DNA of 7,075 bases, from the NCBI GenBank assembly GCA_905211615.1, contig CAJMBB010000100.1:1-7075 (forward strand), written 5' to 3'. Positions 5,810 to 7,075 of the stretch are shown one piece after another. Below the pieces are notes generated by a model. The model did no database searches, was not told where the DNA came from, and saw only the letters and a list, made by a program, of their open reading frames with translations. This stretch comes from an uncultured Collinsella sp. (GTDB taxonomy: Bacteria > Actinomycetota > Coriobacteriia > Coriobacteriales > Coriobacteriaceae). The stretch's first letter is position 1. The number at the start of each line of letters is the position of its first letter. The position numbers were made by a program, and so were the translations under genes.

Positions 5810-6832
5810 ATGATTGCAATTTTAAAGCAGAGCGCCAGCGACGAGGCCGTAAGCCATATCGTCAGCTGGATTGAGAAAAAGGGCCTGAAGACCGATGTCT
5901 CGCGCGGCGAGAACGAGACGATCATCGGCCTGGTGGGCGATACGACCAAGATCGACCCGTTCCTGCTCGAGTCCATGGATGTCGTCGAGCGCGTGCAGCG
6001 CGTCTCCGAGCCTTTTAAGCGCGCCAACCGCAAGTTCCACCCCGAGGACTCCGTCATCGACTGCGGCCACGGCGTCAAGATCGGCGGCGACCAGTTCCAG
6101 GTCATCGCCGGTCCCTGCTCCGTCGAGGGCGAGAACCTCATCCGCATCGCACGCCGCGTGAAGGCCGCCGGTGCCACGATGCTGCGCGGTGGCGCCTACA
6201 AGCCCCGCACCTCCCCCTACGCCTACCAGGGCATGGGCCCTGCCGGCCTCGACCTGCTGTGCGAGGCGTCTGCCGAGCTCGACATGCCGATCGTCACCGA
6301 GATCATGGACCCGCGCGACGTGCAGGTCTTCCTTGACAAGAAGATTGACGTCATGCAGATCGGCGCCCGCAACGCCCAGAACTTCCCCCTGCTCAAGGAG
6401 GTCGGCAAGACCCAGACCCCGATTCTGCTCAAGCGCGGCATGTCCGGCACGATCGACGAGCTGCTTATGGCAGCCGAGTACATCATGAGCGAGGGCAACG
6501 ACAACGTCATCCTGTGCGAGCGCGGTATCCGCACCTTCGAGACCCGCACCCGCAACACCTTCGACCTTAACGCCGTGCCGGTGCTGCACCACCTGTCGCA
6601 CCTGCCCGTCGTCGCCGACCCCAGCCACGCCACCGGCTACACCCGCTACGTCGAGCCCATGGCGCTCGCCGCGACCGCCTGCGGTGCCAACGGCCTGGAG
6701 ATCGAGGTCCACGACGAGCCGAGCCGCGCCTGGTCCGACGGCGCCCAGGCCCTCACCCCCGATCAGTTCGACGACACCATGCGCCGCATCCGAGCCATCC
6801 GCGAGGTTGTCTGCCAAGAGACCATGGAGTAG
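5810..6832 (+). CDS. aroF: 3-deoxy-7-phosphoheptulonate (DAHP) synthase, class I-beta with N-terminal regulatory domain
   Basis: This enzyme condenses phosphoenolpyruvate with erythrose 4-phosphate to DAHP, the first step of the shikimate pathway, in the cytoplasm. The 340 residues closely match the length of the Thermotoga-type enzyme (338). Residues 1-70 form the ferredoxin/ACT-like domain, which in Thermotoga mediates tyrosine feedback inhibition. The TIM barrel follows with AGPCSVEGE (100-108), RGGAYKPRTSPY (126-137), IGARNAQNFPLLKEVGK (184-200), LKRGMSGT (207-214) and DPSHATGY (270-277). The expected metal ligands are all present: Cys103, His273, Glu299 and Asp310. ATG 5810 is the start because GAGAGG (5798-5803) lies 6 nt before it and the protein then aligns from its first residue. 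An in-frame ATG at 5762 lies inside the terminator hairpin and is rejected. tyrA follows after 3 bp. Transcription probably passes the attenuator-like hairpin at 5752-5776. Confidence 0.95.
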   Translation: MIAILKQSASDEAVSHIVSWIEKKGLKTDVSRGENETIIGLVGDTTKIDPFLLESMDVVERVQRVSEPFKRANRKFHPEDSVIDCGHGVKIGGDQFQVIAGPCSVEGENLIRIARRVKAAGATMLRGGAYKPRTSPYAYQGMGPAGLDLLCEASAELDMPIVTEIMDPRDVQVFLDKKIDVMQIGARNAQNFPLLKEVGKTQTPILLKRGMSGTIDELLMAAEYIMSEGNDNVILCERGIRTFETRTRNTFDLNAVPVLHHLSHLPVVADPSHATGYTRYVEPMALAATACGANGLEIEVHDEPSRAWSDGAQALTPDQFDDTMRRIRAIREVVCQETME

Positions 6833-6835
6833 CCC

Positions 6836-7075
6836 ATGGGTACGGTGAGAAACGCGCGCGTTAACCAGGGCGGCCCCAAGTGCGCCGGCATCGTCGGCCT
6901 TGGCCTCATCGGCGGCTCCATTGCAAAAACCCTCAGAAAGGTTCACCCGGAGTATAAACTGATGGCCTACTGCCGCACCAAAGCGACGATCGAAGAGGCA
7001 ATTCAGGAAGGCGTGATTGATATCGCGCTGGAAGAACGGGACGACCGCTTTGCCGACTGTGACTATATCTTCTTA
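6836..7075 (+). CDS. tyrA: Prephenate dehydrogenase, N-terminal part (cut by window edge)
   Basis: Only the first 80 codons are present. They hold the start of a Rossmann fold: a short basic lead, then CAGIVGLGLIGGSIAKTL (16-33) with the GxGxxG nucleotide-binding loop (GLGLIG, 21-26) that is typical of TyrA. The next strand and helix (KLMAYCRTKATIEEAIQEG, 41-59) fit the usual TyrA opening in which an Arg after the second strand favours NADP, although cofactor choice cannot be settled here. The enzyme converts prephenate to 4-hydroxyphenylpyruvate on the way to tyrosine. ATG 6836 has GGAG (6826-6829) 6 nt ahead, inside the end of aroF, and the genes are 3 bp apart. Co-transcription and coupled translation are therefore likely. 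The aroF neighbour supports this call over other small Rossmann dehydrogenases. Confidence 0.88.
   Translation, partial: MGTVRNARVNQGGPKCAGIVGLGLIGGSIAKTLRKVHPEYKLMAYCRTKATIEEAIQEGVIDIALEERDDRFADCDYIFL

Noticed and set aside
5822..6946. 374-codon minus-strand open frame opposite aroF and tyrA
   Set aside because: It overlaps two well-supported genes, and its product is a low-complexity Val/Gly/Leu/Asp string typical of an antisense shadow.

Overview
The window looks like ordinary chromosomal DNA from a GC-rich member of the Actinobacteria. The best guess is a gut Coriobacteriia such as Collinsella. This rests on the protein flavour (class I-beta DAHP synthase followed by prephenate dehydrogenase, a CtpE-like P-type ATPase, an MICPHC-type zinc-ribbon membrane protein), strong G/C third positions, GTG/TTG starts and AT-rich promoters. 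It is a judgement from recall, not a database match. No phage, transposon, CRISPR or integrase signal is visible.

Layout. Positions 1-5605 are read on the minus strand. From the right they hold a tRNA-Arg(CCG) gene (5529-5605) with a strong promoter and its own intrinsic terminator, a 907-residue CtpE-like cation P-type ATPase (2730-5453), a membrane protein with two N-terminal zinc ribbons (1484-2626), a cytoplasmic cyclophilin (834-1376), and a TPR protein (822 running off the left edge). The last two are 11 bp apart, and the Shine-Dalgarno of the second overlaps the stop of the first, so they form one operon. The rest of the window is read on the plus strand: aroF (5810-6832), then the start of tyrA (6836, running off the right edge), 3 bp apart.

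How the genes work together. aroF and tyrA form a unit for the entry step and the tyrosine branch of aromatic amino-acid synthesis. The minus-strand genes are housekeeping or envelope functions with no obvious common pathway: ion transport, a possible surface or sensing membrane protein, protein folding and a TPR adaptor.

The most interesting non-coding signal is the roughly 200-bp divergent region between tRNA-Arg and aroF. It contains a well-formed intrinsic terminator (5752-5776) pointing into aroF, an upstream 8-nt segment able to pair with the terminator's 3' arm, and a 20-codon ORF that crosses the hairpin. Together these suggest that aroF-tyrA is controlled by transcription attenuation. 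No wholly new multi-gene system is evident.
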